Shown here one piece after another: positions 22,621-34,190 of a stretch of 64,000 nucleotides of DNA; the stretch's first letter is position 1; each line of letters opens with the position of its first letter. The notes below the pieces were generated by a model. The model saw only the letters and a program-made list of their open reading frames with translations. It ran no database searches and was not told the DNA's origin. The stretch is from contig NW_020825324.1 of the NCBI RefSeq assembly GCF_003286085.1, forward strand, positions 2,232,001 to 2,296,000, written 5' to 3'. The stretch comes from Drosophila persimilis. Lineage: Eukaryota > Arthropoda > Insecta > Diptera > Drosophilidae. Position numbers and translations under genes: made by a program.

Positions 22621-25600
22621 AGCGGATGTTTCCTCACTGTCTACACTATTCTGTGGCCATTATGCCCCATATTACGATTCCCTCCTATCTGCCAGCTGTG
22701 GAACTGTGCAAGTATCTGGTTATTCAGCAATTCGAGCTGATAAATTTGTCAGATTTTTTCGTGTTGGTGTGCTTTTTTGTGCTTCTTTTTTTGCTGCCAC
22801 TCCCTCGTGCTGCCATATCATCGTCCTGCGTCCACACAACGAGTGTGTACCAGCGAGCCTGCCGCAGACCCGTCCCGCGCTAATTCACTCGCAATATGCT
22901 GCCAAAATCTCAGTTGGCAAGCCACCGCCGCACAGCCCTGTCTTCTCTCTCCCTCTCTCGCTCTTTTTTTCGTACAATTTGATCCCGACGACGTGGAAAA
23001 ATGTTTGGTAATTATTTGGAATTCGGATAATTACAATGGCTGGCGCATGCTAAATTGTTGCAAATGATGTAGGAAAATGTTCATAGGGAATTTTTCACAC
23101 ATTTTCATATAGTTTTGTGGCGGCGGGCATGACACGAGCTTTGATACGAACTGGCGGAAGGATGTGAGCGAGAACCGCCATCCAGCCGCATCATTTTGCG
23201 GTTTTTTCTCTCTGGCCAGAGAGGTCCAGAGTCCGGACTTTAACCAGAATTCCAGGGATGTGCGCTCAGCATTTGAGAGACTGCTTTGAAAAGATTTCTA
23301 GAAAATTATATCTAGATTGAAACCCCCAGGCAATGCCTCTTCTGCGCGAATTGTTTTGCTATAATATCGCAAACGATGTAGCGAGTGCCATCTCTAGTTG
23401 AGGGCTTTAGGCAGTTCCGAGCCCACCCTCAGTCCAGTCCGGACTGACTGACTGACTGACTGACTGACCGCCTGACATCATTCTTGTCATTCTCATCTCG
23501 TTTCTCGTTTCTCGTTTCGTCTCACATTTCAATTGTCCGCCAAGCGATTCGTTCATTCGTTTGGCTCCCGCTGTCCGCTGTCCGCTATCCAGTGTCCAGT
23601 GTCCTGTGTCTAGTGTGTGCGCTGCCAGCCAGTGTGCTGTCTGTGTGCGGTTTAAGCCTCATTTCCTTGCACTTCCGTTTCTGGCATATGAGCAGAGAGA
23701 TAGCTAGCTTGACCCCCCAGCTCCAACACATACACACACAGAGAAGAGGGTCTGGGTCTGGGTCTGGGTCTGGGCCTGGGAGGGAACATGAGAGCGGGCA
23801 ATGCTACGAGCACACTTGTACTGCTGTTGTTGTTGGCTCTTTTGGCCTGTTGAAAAATGCAAAACTTTCATTTGCACTCGGTACTCGTTACGTGCGGAGG
23901 TACAGTAGGGTACAGTGGGGGCAGGGTGGGTGGGATTGGTTGTTTCACAGAATGGGAGAGGCCTCCTGTCCTGCTACTGCTCTCTGGCCTTTAACTTGGT
24001 TAGATGGTCCTCTGGTTAGAGCTCGGTTATCCCGTTTAGCCATGCCCAGCAATTTATTAGAGTTTCGTTTTGTTTCTTGTTTCCTTTGTACTTCTCTCTC
24101 GCTCTCTCTAGACATAACTCTGTTTGTCTGTCTCTTTCTGGTTTTTGTTAAACTTTCTTGGATTGCATAAGTAAATAACGCACGTAAATGCATTTTTCGA
24201 GAGCAAAAAACAGCCCTGAAAATGGTAACAGCAAAAAATAATTTCAGCCGAGAGAGAACAAGAGCACGAGGAGAGAGAAAGGTCACTAAAAACTGTAAAT
24301 TAAACAACAGAAAAACACACACACAAACAAAAATACAACAAAAAAAACCCTGGAAAAGTAATCAGTGAAAGAAAGTGAAGATAAAATACCATTTTGAAGG
24401 GAGGTTTATGATACCCTGAAATAAAGAGAGACTTTTAGAGAACTTTTCACTTTCTGGCAGAGCAAGAAAATACCAAAATCGAAGCATAAATATTCCAAAT
24501 ACCATGCCAAATACCCTTCAGAAAGCCAAGATCAAAGTGCACTCGATCTCTGGAATCTTAAAAGATTGTCCAATTGTCCAAGCATCCATCCACATTGATA
24601 TGATGCCAATGATGCCATAGAAAGGATCTACTTATAGACAAAAAATCGTTACAATCGGAACGTTTTTATAGCAGTCTGCAATGACAATTCTCCGACTGTA
24701 CTCGTTACAGTGACACTCGCTATCGCACTCGCTATCGCACTCGCTAGCATCCATAATCATGCAAGGGATCATTGATCAAAGTTCTCTTCAAATATATGGA
24801 GCTAGTAAATGGTCTTACCCTATTCGTACTCTACCTTTTTCAACCATTCAGCCCTTCCATCCAGGCACTTTCAGTACCTCTCACCCTGCACTGTGCTCTA
24901 CTGTGCTCTACTGTGCTCTACTGTTTCTAGCCGCTTTGAAATCTAATTCGAGTGCCAAGTGGCAAACTTCCTAACAAGCTCATTGGACCCGCTGCTTCAG
25001 GTGCTCTTGCCTCTTGCTCTGTTACCCAACACTTACCCAACCGCCTCCACCTCTCCACCTCCCTGCATTCTTTGCTTTAGTTTTTGTGGGCTCTGGGAAA
25101 AGTAAACTGGGCGGTAGGGGGAGGGCTGGGGAATTTCCCGTTACAGGCCGCAAACCAATTTTACAAAATATATTTAATACACAAGTTTGTTCAGTACGGT
25201 TCGGTTCGGTTCGTTTCGGTTTGGTTAGGTTTTCTCTGTGCCTATGCCTCTGTCTGCGTCTGTGTCTGTCTCTGTCGCTATGCGGGAGGGAATGAGAGAG
25301 CAAGTGCGGCCAGACTTAGTTTAGGTGTCAGCAGGAGCAGCAGCAGGGGCTAGAGAATTGTGGCGAGAGATGGTAGGCAGCAGAACTAAACATGCAAGAA
25401 AAGTTGTAGCCTGCACAAAAATTGACTGACTCAGGTTGTAACCGTATTTGTTTCTTCGAAACACTTTCTTCGATAGGAGTATGTCCAGTACCAATGGAAG
25501 ACCGGGATATACCTACTGTAATCGGGGATACGGCGGAAAATGAGCGAAAAAAGCATTACAAAAAGATCCACAGCGCTGCAACTATTTAACAGGCCACTTG

Positions 25601-26235
25601 GATTATATTCAGTCGGCGCAAAACGCAGTAGATAGTAACGAGTAAAGAATATTAAGTACCGAGTAACTAGTGGCCGGTATCAAGTTAATTTTCACGGGTA
25701 TCAAATAAGTTAGTAACGAGTAGCCGGTTTCGAGTAGCGAGTAACGAGTAGCAAAAACCTAGTATCGAACAACGACTAGCGACTAGCGACTAGCGAGTAA
25801 CGAGTAGTATGTATCGAGTACCGATTAGCGAGTATAAAGTGTTCGCCTAAAGCGTTCCACTCGCGTTTGTTTATCTTCCCTTTACCCTATTTCTAACCCC
25901 TTCTTCGTTCTCTTTTCTTCTTCAGCTCCTCTTTCTTTTCTGCTACTGACATTTTCATTCACATGCTGGCTGGTGGTTGGGGGCGGTACATTTCACATGC
26001 AAAAACTTGCATTTTTTTTGGGGGGGGAGAAACTTTTTGCTGGCCGGCATATTCTTAGACGGAAGCGAGACCTAATTGATTTGCAAACGGGACAGTACAT
26101 AAAGACTCTGACGATCGAAGGAACACACATACATACTCGTTGAAAAAAAAAAATGGAAAAAACGCTGCAGAAATCCCATGAAAAAAAGGGAGCCTGGACC
26201 CTGGACCCACGGCTGGGGTATTTGTGTCGCAATTT
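22620..26235. other. Noncoding, tandem and dispersed short words
   Basis: No supported exon. Contents include (TGAC)n at about 23,443-23,467, (GGGTCT)n at about 23,748-23,775, (CTGTGCTCTA)n at about 24,890-24,922, GGTTC repeats at about 25,198-25,230 and a block at 25,620-25,840 built from GAGTA(A/G)CGAGTA words, with four GTAACGAGT copies. The 228-aa frame at 23,484-24,170 starts at TTG, not ATG, and crosses these repeats, so I do not call it. Confidence 0.65.
25620..25845 (+). repeat. Degenerate GAGTAACGAGTAGC minisatellite
   Basis: Words of the form CGAGTA and GCGACTA recur irregularly across about 220 bp. GTAACGAGT itself starts at 25,635, 25,713, 25,741 and 25,797. A related block of AGCGAGT and AGCGAGC words occurs at about 28,128-28,232. 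The units are too irregular for a simple tandem array. Confidence 0.6.
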
Positions 26236-26307
26236 GATTTTGTTTTTTTTTTTTCTCTTTTGGTTTTTCTTTCGTTTTGTCTCTTGCAGCAGACAATGCA
26301 GGTATTC
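26236..26307 (+). other. Candidate 12-nt microexon with strong acceptor
   Basis: An unusually long, AG-free pyrimidine tract (about 26,240-26,285) ends in CTTGCAG at 26,289. The next 12 nt (26,290-26,301, CAGACAATGCAG) are followed by GTATTC, a moderate donor with a consensus CAG before it. Twelve nucleotides would add four codons in frame. No coding neighbour is available to test phase, so this is only a splice-site pattern. Confidence 0.25.
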
Positions 26308-27884
26308 CAACTATGGCTGCAAAATGTTGGCAAAACGGTTCGGTTCGGTTCGGTTCAGTGGTTCACTGTCGACATATCCCTCTGCCCTGCTCCGCTCCAC
26401 CCCAATCCACCCCACTCCGCTCCTCTCCGCTCTTCTGTTATCCTCTGTTTCCCTTCACCTGGGCAAATAATCAATATTTCTTCGCATGTGACTCAAACTA
26501 ATAAGAGACTGGCTTTCCATGCTGGTTCAATTTAAAGTGATTCGGTTCAGTGGTTCAGTTTTGGTTCAGTGGCTCAAAGAACACAAGAAATATTCCTGCC
26601 ATATTCCTGATATCCCCGATTCGCTCTCGGGCAAAAAGATTCAGTCATTCAGGTCTGGCAAGGAGGCTGGCAAACAACGAAATAAGGCAAGGAATATGCA
26701 TCTGAATATCAAGTGAGATTGCTTCCGTGTTTTGATACAAATATTCCCCGTTATTGGATGCCCAGGAGGACTCAAGCCACTTCATAAGCTTTTCTTTGAA
26801 AGGCTGTTGCATCGGCTCTCTTTCAGCTGCTCGGTTCAGTGGTTCAGTGTTCCGTGTTCCGGTTCAGTTCCAGTTCGATTCAGGGCTTGTGCATCTCTAG
26901 GCTTTTGGGTGGACAGAGATTGGACGGCCATCAATCGATGGGGAAATGCGGGCATTGCAACGCCAAAAAAAACGGCAAAACAAAACCAGAGATCTCTGGT
27001 TCTCGGTCTGCCCCTGCCTGCCGCCCTTCCGTTGCATAATTTTGTGGCATGCAAAATGCAGCAGCAGCAGCAGAAGCAGAAGCTGCAGCAGCCGGCGGGC
27101 AGCAACGGTTCTAATGCCTCTCGTCCGTCATGGGCGAAAGGCAACTCAACTTCGATGGAACATCAATGGGGGAAAGCAATCTGCAAATGCTTTGTTGCCA
27201 AAGCATTATTAAACTGGCATTTTCATTTCTACAGGAAGCACACCCACAGACACACACCCACAGACAGACACACACAGACACGAGCGAGCATATTTTGGTC
27301 CTGCCAGAGCACGGATGTCGAGGGGCCGCCTTCCCCCCCGCCTCCCACTCGAGCGATGTATTGTGAGGAAAATCCTGCTCTTCACATTTGTATTTAGAGT
27401 GGAGCACAGCTCGGAGCCATCGTCATCGTCAGATTCACTTTTTACAGGTTTACTGCACTCTGCATCTGCCACCGCCACCGCCACCGTCACCGTCACCGTC
27501 ACCGCCTCCTCCCTAGCTACTATCCATCCCCCCACTGGTGGGTGGGGTGGCACTGTGTGACCGAATCTCGTATAGAAATGCTACCCGAACAGATTTGGCT
27601 CTGAATTCATTAGGAAGCCAGAATTTAAATGGCAAAACATTTTTCATAAATTGCACTACGAATCCTGCGAGCACTGTGCAGTGCACTGTCAAATGGGGCA
27701 GTCTCTAGCCTCTAGCCACTACCCACTACCCACTACCCCGCGTCACCTTGCAACATCGGCTACATTTAGAAGAAAAAAAATTGTCAATCCTCTGTCCCTG
27801 TCGAGACGCAACAAGAAAGAAGACACGCAATCGGCTTTTGCGGATCGAAGCACCGAATACCCCCTGACAAAAGATTCCATCCAT
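26308..27884. other. Noncoding, GGTTC words and short repeats
   Basis: GGTTCGGTTC and GGTTCAGTGG words recur at about 26,337-26,365, 26,540-26,570 and 26,830-26,880. A GCA-rich run lies near 27,058-27,090, and (CCACCG)n/(TCACCG)n near 27,469-27,503. The 221-aa open frame at 26,732-27,397 is polar and low-complexity in parts, has no domain I recognise, and is not called. Confidence 0.65.
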
Positions 27885-28079
27885 CCACGTTTGGTCCACG
27901 TTTGGTCCACGTTTGGTCCACGTTTGGTCCAGGTTTGGTCCACGTTTGGTCCACGTTTGGTCCACGTTTGGTCCACGTTTGGTCCACGTTTGGTCCACGT
28001 TTGGTCCACGTTTGGTCCACGTTTGGTCCACGTTTGGTCCACGTTTGGTCCACGTTTGGTCCACGTTTGGTCCACGTTT
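27885..28079 (+). repeat. 11-bp minisatellite, unit GTTTGGTCCAC
   Basis: About 17.7 tandem copies of an 11-bp unit are present, almost perfectly conserved (one CCAGG for CCACG near 27,930). Because 11 is not a multiple of 3 and the unit lacks stops, several frames are open on both strands and encode 11-residue repeats. These frames (up to 156 aa) are by-products, not genes. Near identity of the units suggests recent expansion or homogenisation. Confidence 0.95.
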
Positions 28080-29526
28080 TTTGGCAAGCATTTCATTCAC
28101 TCGTCATTGAGTAACCAATAGATGTTTGAGCAGCGAGTAGCGAGTAGCGAGCAGCAAGTGGATAGCCACGAGTAGCTATCAGCCAGTAGCGAGCAGCGAG
28201 TGGCGGATAGAGAGCAGCGAGTAGCGAGCAACGTACATCTACCTGTGTTTGATTTTCACGGCAGATCACGGCTATCGTCTGGACAATGCGATAGTCCGAC
28301 AATATCTGGTCTTCAAGGGTATCAGAAACTCTGCAGCGAGTAGAAGGGGCAGATGCAGGTGCAGGGGCAGGGGCAGGCCGGCAGCAACAAAGGCGCATCC
28401 ACATCATTATAGAGAATGCTCGTGTCTCGCTATGGCTATAGCGATGGCTCCTCATCGTACCCATCCCGGGAGCAGGCAACAACAATAACAACAACAATGA
28501 AATATAAGGGAAATTCTACTTTGCTGCTGGGCTACGTTTTCCACTCGAGCGCATTATTATTTCTCCTCTCTCTATCTCCCTGCATCTATTATATTCGTTT
28601 CTTTTTTTCGTTTCACATGAGAATGTGTGGCCCCAGCTCCTACCTCCCCCCCGCACCGCCCCGCCCCGTATGATGAGCGCTATTGATAATCTCGCCCCGC
28701 CGCAGCTCCTGCCGCCGTTTCTGCTCTTTTATTGTTGCCTGCAGCATTCGCTGTTTCGGCGCTGTGTCTCCTGCTGCACTGCGGCAGCCTCGTCGTCCTC
28801 GTCGTCCAAAGGCATTAACATGTCCTTATGGCAATGCGATACGAAAATATTGAAATTAATTCAATAAACAAATGCATTGCCCACTCAAGCCTTTTGCCAC
28901 AAAAACAGCAAATATCTGGCTAATATTTAATAAATAAATAAACAGAAGGCAAAGCAAACTATAAATTCAATTAAAATTCTTATTACAAGATATAAATACG
29001 CAATAAATATTTGAATGGGAGATTTTCTCGAAATTTATGTAAATAAAAATATAAGCGGGCGCCAATTGAAACTACACCGAGAATGTAACTGAAAGATTGA
29101 ATGGCAGGCATCTGGCAGGCTTTCGCCGCGAGGGGGGGAGAGACAGAGTGCTGATTGCATTCATCGGACTACCCAAAGAAAACACCATAAATCTTGTAAT
29201 CGTTCCTCCGTTCTGTTCCGTGCCACAAAAAGTATCCCCATAATCAACGCGTAATATTCAAAGCCCTTTTTGCTCGTGTAATTTCGTTTTTGTTGGCCAG
29301 GACTTATCGCTATAGTATATAGTATATAGCCTCCTCCCTCTCTCTCTCCCTCTCTCCCTCTCTAGCTGTGTCTATCTCTTTCTGCTCAGCTCATCGCATT
29401 CTCCCGATTTCTTTTGGCATAGCTTCTTCCGTTGGTATTTTTTTGTACTTTGGTGTCTTTGGGTTTCGCCCTCGGTCTCCATTATTTTGTATTTTGTATT
29501 CCCTTGCGCTCGATTTGTATGTGTGT

Positions 29527-29562
29527 GGGGTGGGTGGGTGTAGGGGTTGGGGTTGGGGTTGG
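29527..29562 (+). repeat. G-tract cluster, G-quadruplex candidate
   Basis: Seven runs of three to four G separated by 1-4 nt occur in 36 bp (GGGGTGGGTGGG, then GGGGTTGGGGTTGGGG after TGTA). This is the densest G-quadruplex pattern on the + strand of the window. Confidence 0.75.
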
Positions 29563-30028
29563 ACTTCAATGCTGTGTTAGCGTAAAACGCTCTACCAAAC
29601 AGAGTGAAGCCGAGACCGAGACTGAGACCGAGACTGAGAGCTGGCAACGTCGTCAACTGGCGGAAATGGGCTTGCATCTCTGTGTCTGTGTGTGTGTGTG
29701 TCTCTGTGTGTGTGTGTCTGTGGGAGTGTATTGATGTTGGACCATCAGCAGCCACAAGGAACTCGAGTGATTTAAATAAAATATCTTTCGCCAAGGAAGG
29801 ATATTGGATGGCGGTAGCATCCAGTAATGCGACTGATTTTTCACTATTTTAATTGGCCCACATTCGCTTCGTCGTCGTCGCTTCCGTCAGCTGGTCAAAA
29901 CGAAGGGGGGGAAGGGCGGAGGGGCGGAGGGGCGGCGGAGTCCATAGCATTTTAATTTCCCCAAAGAGATTGAGCAAAGAAAGTCGAAAGGCAGACCAAA
30001 GATTGAGGTTTCAAATGAAATCGATATT

Positions 30029-30036
30029 TATCGATA
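30029..30036. promoter_or_regulatory. TATCGATA (DRE-type) motif
   Basis: An exact palindromic TATCGATA is flanked within 10 bp on each side by ATCGAT words (30,020 and 30,041). In Drosophila this motif is bound by DREF or BEAF-32 at housekeeping promoters and domain boundaries. No transcription start evidence is visible here. Confidence 0.35.
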
Positions 30037-30925
30037 ACACATCGATGCCAGAGAACGGTACCAAGCAAGGAACCGAAAACTGCTGCCACACTATTGAAGG
30101 AGCTGCTGCCCCTGCCGCTGTCCCAGCAGCCCCTTTGGCTTCTCTAAATATTCATTTAAAATGTTGCGTACTCTTCAAGGGTCTGGGTGGGGCATGCGGC
30201 ACGCGGCATGCGGCAAACGAGAAATGGGGCCGGCGAAAGGATGGGATGGGAACGGTTTTTTGTTTGGTTCACGTTCGCGAGGTAAAAACGTTTTACGATG
30301 AACTGGAATTGATATTTTTTCAGCAAAACGAATTTTTGAATGTGCTTCACTTCCTTCGCTGTTCGCTCCCGTCCCCTCCGCCCTCTTTCGTATCACCAGC
30401 CAGCTCATTTCGGGCGGGCACAGTGGTTGGCTGAGAGAGAGACACAGATCTTGGCTCTCCCTTTATTTTGTGCCTGGTGGCCAGGGTCTGGACCCACTGT
30501 GCGGGTGGCCCGGCACGTGATGGCAGAGCAAAGGCCGCGCCACGACGAACGGCGGATGGCGGACGGCGGATGGCTGAGGAGCGACATCGTCGATGACGAC
30601 ACACCTGCTTCGCCTGCGGCCGCCTCCGCTCTCGATTCAATTTCCAGCGCTTTGCAGCCTTTTATCTGGGGGCGGGGGGGGGGCGTGGCCCCTCAGCAGC
30701 ATCATCATTGGGTAGCAGCTGGCAGGCATTTTTTAATTTAAAGCAGCCAAATCTGAAGAAGGCGGAACGGGATGTAAAATGAGCTTAAAGCGAGCCAAAA
30801 ACTGCCCCAAAGAGCTGCATGTGCTCCTTGAACGTTGCACGTTGCACGCTGCACGCTGCGTATGCGTAATGTAATTTTAAATGTAATACAACAGCATCGT
30901 TCGTTCCACTTGCCACTTGCTACTT

Positions 30926-30972
30926 GCCACTAACTCTTCCCTTTCCTTCCCTTCCTCTCATTGCAGGTAAAT
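30926..30972 (+). promoter_or_regulatory. Candidate recursive splice (ratchet) site 2
   Basis: This is the strongest of the three sites on its acceptor side. A CTAAC branchpoint-like word at about 30,930 is followed by an almost uninterrupted pyrimidine tract of some 30 nt and TTGCAG ending at 30,966. GTAAAT follows directly at 30,967. A possible downstream donor (CTT/GTGAGTAA) has its GT at 31,125-31,126, which would define a 158-nt RS-exon. The sequence pattern is direct observation; recursive splicing is inference. Confidence 0.6.
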
Positions 30973-33900
30973 ATTGGCAGCGTGCGCAAATATTTGAGAT
31001 ACGTTCTGGTCTCCCACTCCACGACTGTCTCCCAGTCACAGTCGCAGTCACAGTCACAGTCACAGCTCCAGCCCCCATCCGAGACGCAGACCAGCATCTC
31101 TGTCGTCGCTGGGCTTATTCACTTGTGAGTAAAAGTTGGCCAGAGCCAAAAGCAAACTTCTTCCCCCCGTTTTGGCCTTTGTTGGTGCCTGCTCGATGCC
31201 AGATGCCAGATGCCTGATGTTGTCTTTCGCCGCAAAAGTAATGAAGGATAAAGCTAGACGCGGGACGGGCGATAGGGGAGTCTGCAAACATGGCAGCCAT
31301 CGGAAGGGATTACAAATCGACCATCGAGAGAGTAGCCTAAAGCAATCCCGGGAAGCAATCCTTGTCACCACGAGTATTCCTTTCCATTCTTTCACATATT
31401 TATAAGCTATAATTCGGTGTATCCTCCACGAGGCTGTCGATCGATCGATGGCCCAAGTCCTTGGTCCATACAATCAAAGGATCTTAGAGCGTCTGTATAG
31501 GATTGATATCAGTTCTTAAATCGGAAATGATCTATCACAGAAGTTATCCACTAGTTCTATCCACTAAGGAGCCAAGCCAACCCCCGGCTCACTCGCTTTG
31601 CTGGCTCGCTGTGATCGTTTTATCGATTGAGATCAAACGTGTTATCGATAGCTCAAACTTAGTTGTGGGGCAAGGTATCGTCTGATACTCTATGCTGTAT
31701 TCCTTTGCGATTGAAAGCCAGAGCAAGAGCATCTACTGCTCTGTCTTCTGACGGACGTCTGCTGGAAGCTTTCCATCTTTTGCTTGTTTCCTTCATCTTT
31801 TCTTTCCCCTTTTTGCACGCATGCCTTGCCAATAGACTGAAGGAAGAGGCAATGAAGGAGCGCGGAGCGAGGAGCGAGGAACGAGGACATCCTCATGTTT
31901 TCACATGAATAACGGGCACTCAATCGCTCTCGCTCTCGCTCTCGCTCTGTGGGCCCGGAGCAAAGGGCAGGCAGGCAGGCGACGACGACGACGACGACGA
32001 CGGTAACTGTCAATAGCGGTGTTTTCTCCTCGTCAAACAGTCATCCCCCTCCCCCCTATCTCCAGTCGCCTGTCCCCTGTCCCCCTGTCCCCCTGTCCCT
32101 CTGTCCCTCTGTCGTCGTCGGTGACCCATATCCACGGAACGCACATGTCTCGTTTAAGTGCATAAAAAGCCCTGTAAATTGCTTCGTGGACGAGTGGACG
32201 GGGTGCGACAGTATGACAGTATGACAGAATGTGCCGAGGGGCCTGTGGAGGGCCTGCTGGGGGTGGGGGGCGGAGGGGTGGCTAGTGCAGGCCATAAAGC
32301 TTGCATTATATTCGCACGGCGATAAGCGGACGGGGAGGCTAAACGTCAGGGTCGCTCGCAGAGCCACGGCAACATGTGTCGCCAGCAGCCAGCAGCCAGC
32401 TAACGTGTAAATGTCAAATTCGATTGCCTTTTGGCCCCTGAACCCGCAACCCTCAACCCTCAACCCTCAACCCTCAACCCTGATCCAAGAAGGGATCCCT
32501 CCCCACTCCAATGCCCCTACTTCAAGGAAAGTTTTCTTATGCATTTTCCTCTTTTTTTTTTTTGGGTACAAATACAATTCCCTCTCAAAAGCCACAATGC
32601 GGCGCACCTGAGACAGAGATAGAGATGGAGATGGAGATAGGCATGGGGCAGGGAGGGGAAATGGAGTGGGATTCTGGGGACACTTGTTACGCGATGGGCT
32701 ACGTGTTAAACGCATTTCTGGCACTTGAAACTTTCGTATCCGCAAAACACTGCGAACGAGGGAACGAAGGGGGTACGAAAGAGGGTAGGGAGGACTTTCC
32801 GGGAGCAAAGATGGTGGCACGGGCTTCAAGGGGCCAGCGAATCGTGGAGCTTCCGAAAGTGCATGTGGGATTTGAGCTGATGCAGTTTCTGTTTGGGGCA
32901 CTGATTGCCGGATTTATTGAGTTCGGGCCACCAAAAGAGAGAAGCAGGGAAGCAGGGAAGCAGGGAAGCAGAGAGAGATTTAGTTGGAGAAAAGATGGAC
33001 TTTGGGCCACCAAAGCCCTGGCCTCGCATCAGTTCCGAGCCAGCAAATGAGTCCCCAAGGTCCACCCCCCTCAAAGCATTTGAATAGTTTTTGGGGAAAA
33101 GCAATTACAATACGAGGATACGACCTCTAGGATCTCATCCTAGGCTCAGATCAATGGAAATCTTAATTGGCATCAGAAGCAGGCATTTGTCTGCCAAGAA
33201 GCTTCACTGTGGCCGTGTCTGTGCCTGTGCCTGGCACGAAAATTCCACGACTCATTCCCAGAAGAATTACGCATACGCAGCATGGGCCCGGGCGCTCGTT
33301 AGCCCTGGCTGCTGCTGCTTCTCTTTGGCGTTTTTTTCGCCCGTCTCGCTGAACTCTCAGCATTATGGGGCACTTTTGAACTGCTGATGGCAGAGAAAAA
33401 CCCAACTTAATTATGTTTAATGAAAAAAAAAAACTTTAAGCCAATAAGAGAAGAGGGGTCCGGGGTAGAGCAGAGCAGAGCCGAGCAGAGCAGAGCAGAG
33501 AGCAGTGCGGTCTGAGGTCCCTTTGAGCCAACACGAAACGGGCCGAGCGAATCAATATTTGCAACCATAAATACTGGGGCAGTAACTGCTTCTGCCTCTG
33601 CAACTGCCTCTGCAACGGTTGCAACAGACGGCTGGACGGCTGGACGGATGGACGGATGGACGGCCACTGCGGTTTGCTCTTCACATTTACTGCTGATTGG
33701 GAAATGGATCGGTGGGCCGTTTACTGCCGCTACCGAAAGTATTCTCCGGCAAGAATCTCCTCGCCTCGGAAAAACAGAAAACACAGCGAAAAAGACAAAT
33801 ATTAAAGGGGATTAATTTAATTTCATCAAAACGGATCCAACGATTCTTTTCGCACCCAAAAAATTGAACAGCTATCCTGGCATCTTTCTGCTCGGCACTG

Positions 33901-34166
33901 CTCTGCTCCACGTCTTCTGCTGGCAAATCAATTAAAAGAGATATTTTAAAATTTAAATACAACAGCAAAAGAATCAACCGGCAGCCCTCAGGCAGCAGGC
34001 AGCAGGCAACGCGGGCTGTTGGCAATTTTTTGTCTTCTCTTGCCAACGTGGCGTATACGCATTATTGTTGTCATATTTCTGCTGCCTGCCGCATATTTGT
34101 GCGGCACGATGCGCTCCGAGGGCGTGGCGTGGCATGCTCATACCTTTCATTGCTCTGCGTGTTGGG
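30973..34166. other. Noncoding, microsatellites and DRE motif
   Basis: No supported exon. Contents include (CAGTCA)n at about 31,031-31,068, TATCGATA at 31,643-31,650, (CTCGCT)n at about 31,925-31,948, (GAC)n at 31,980-32,002, (TCAACCC)n at about 32,449-32,480, GATGGA words near 32,620-32,640, a (GCAGA)n run near 33,470-33,502 and GGACGGCTGGACGG repeats near 33,630-33,662. The 179-aa frame at 32,511-33,050 is repeat-influenced and unrecognisable. Confidence 0.65.
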
Positions 34167-34190
34167 CCCCCCCCCCCCCCCCCCCCCCCC
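34167..34190 (+). repeat. Poly(C) run, 24 nt
   Basis: Uninterrupted C run, the longest mononucleotide G/C tract in the window. It creates polyproline and polyglycine open frames in several phases. Confidence 0.85.

Larger units (their letters stand above)
28080..30925. other. Noncoding, with quadruplex-type G tract
   Basis: No supported exon. Contents are a block of GAGCAGCGAGTAGCGAG-type words (28,128-28,232), GGGGCA repeats near 28,357-28,378, an A+T-rich stretch at 28,840-29,080, a CTCT tract at 29,333-29,362, seven consecutive G runs at 29,527-29,562, a GAGACCGAGACT repeat near 29,610-29,640, and a TATCGATA with flanking ATCGAT words at 30,020-30,047. The 193-aa frame at 29,853-30,434 has no recognisable domain. 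Confidence 0.65.

Noticed and set aside
23484..24170. Plus-strand frame of 228 codons
   Set aside because: It starts at TTG and passes through several tandem repeats, with no recognisable domain.
27651..28121. Open frames of 70-156 codons across the 28-kb array on both strands
   Set aside because: They arise from an 11-bp unit without stop codons. At least the 70- and 65-codon + frames start at TTG.
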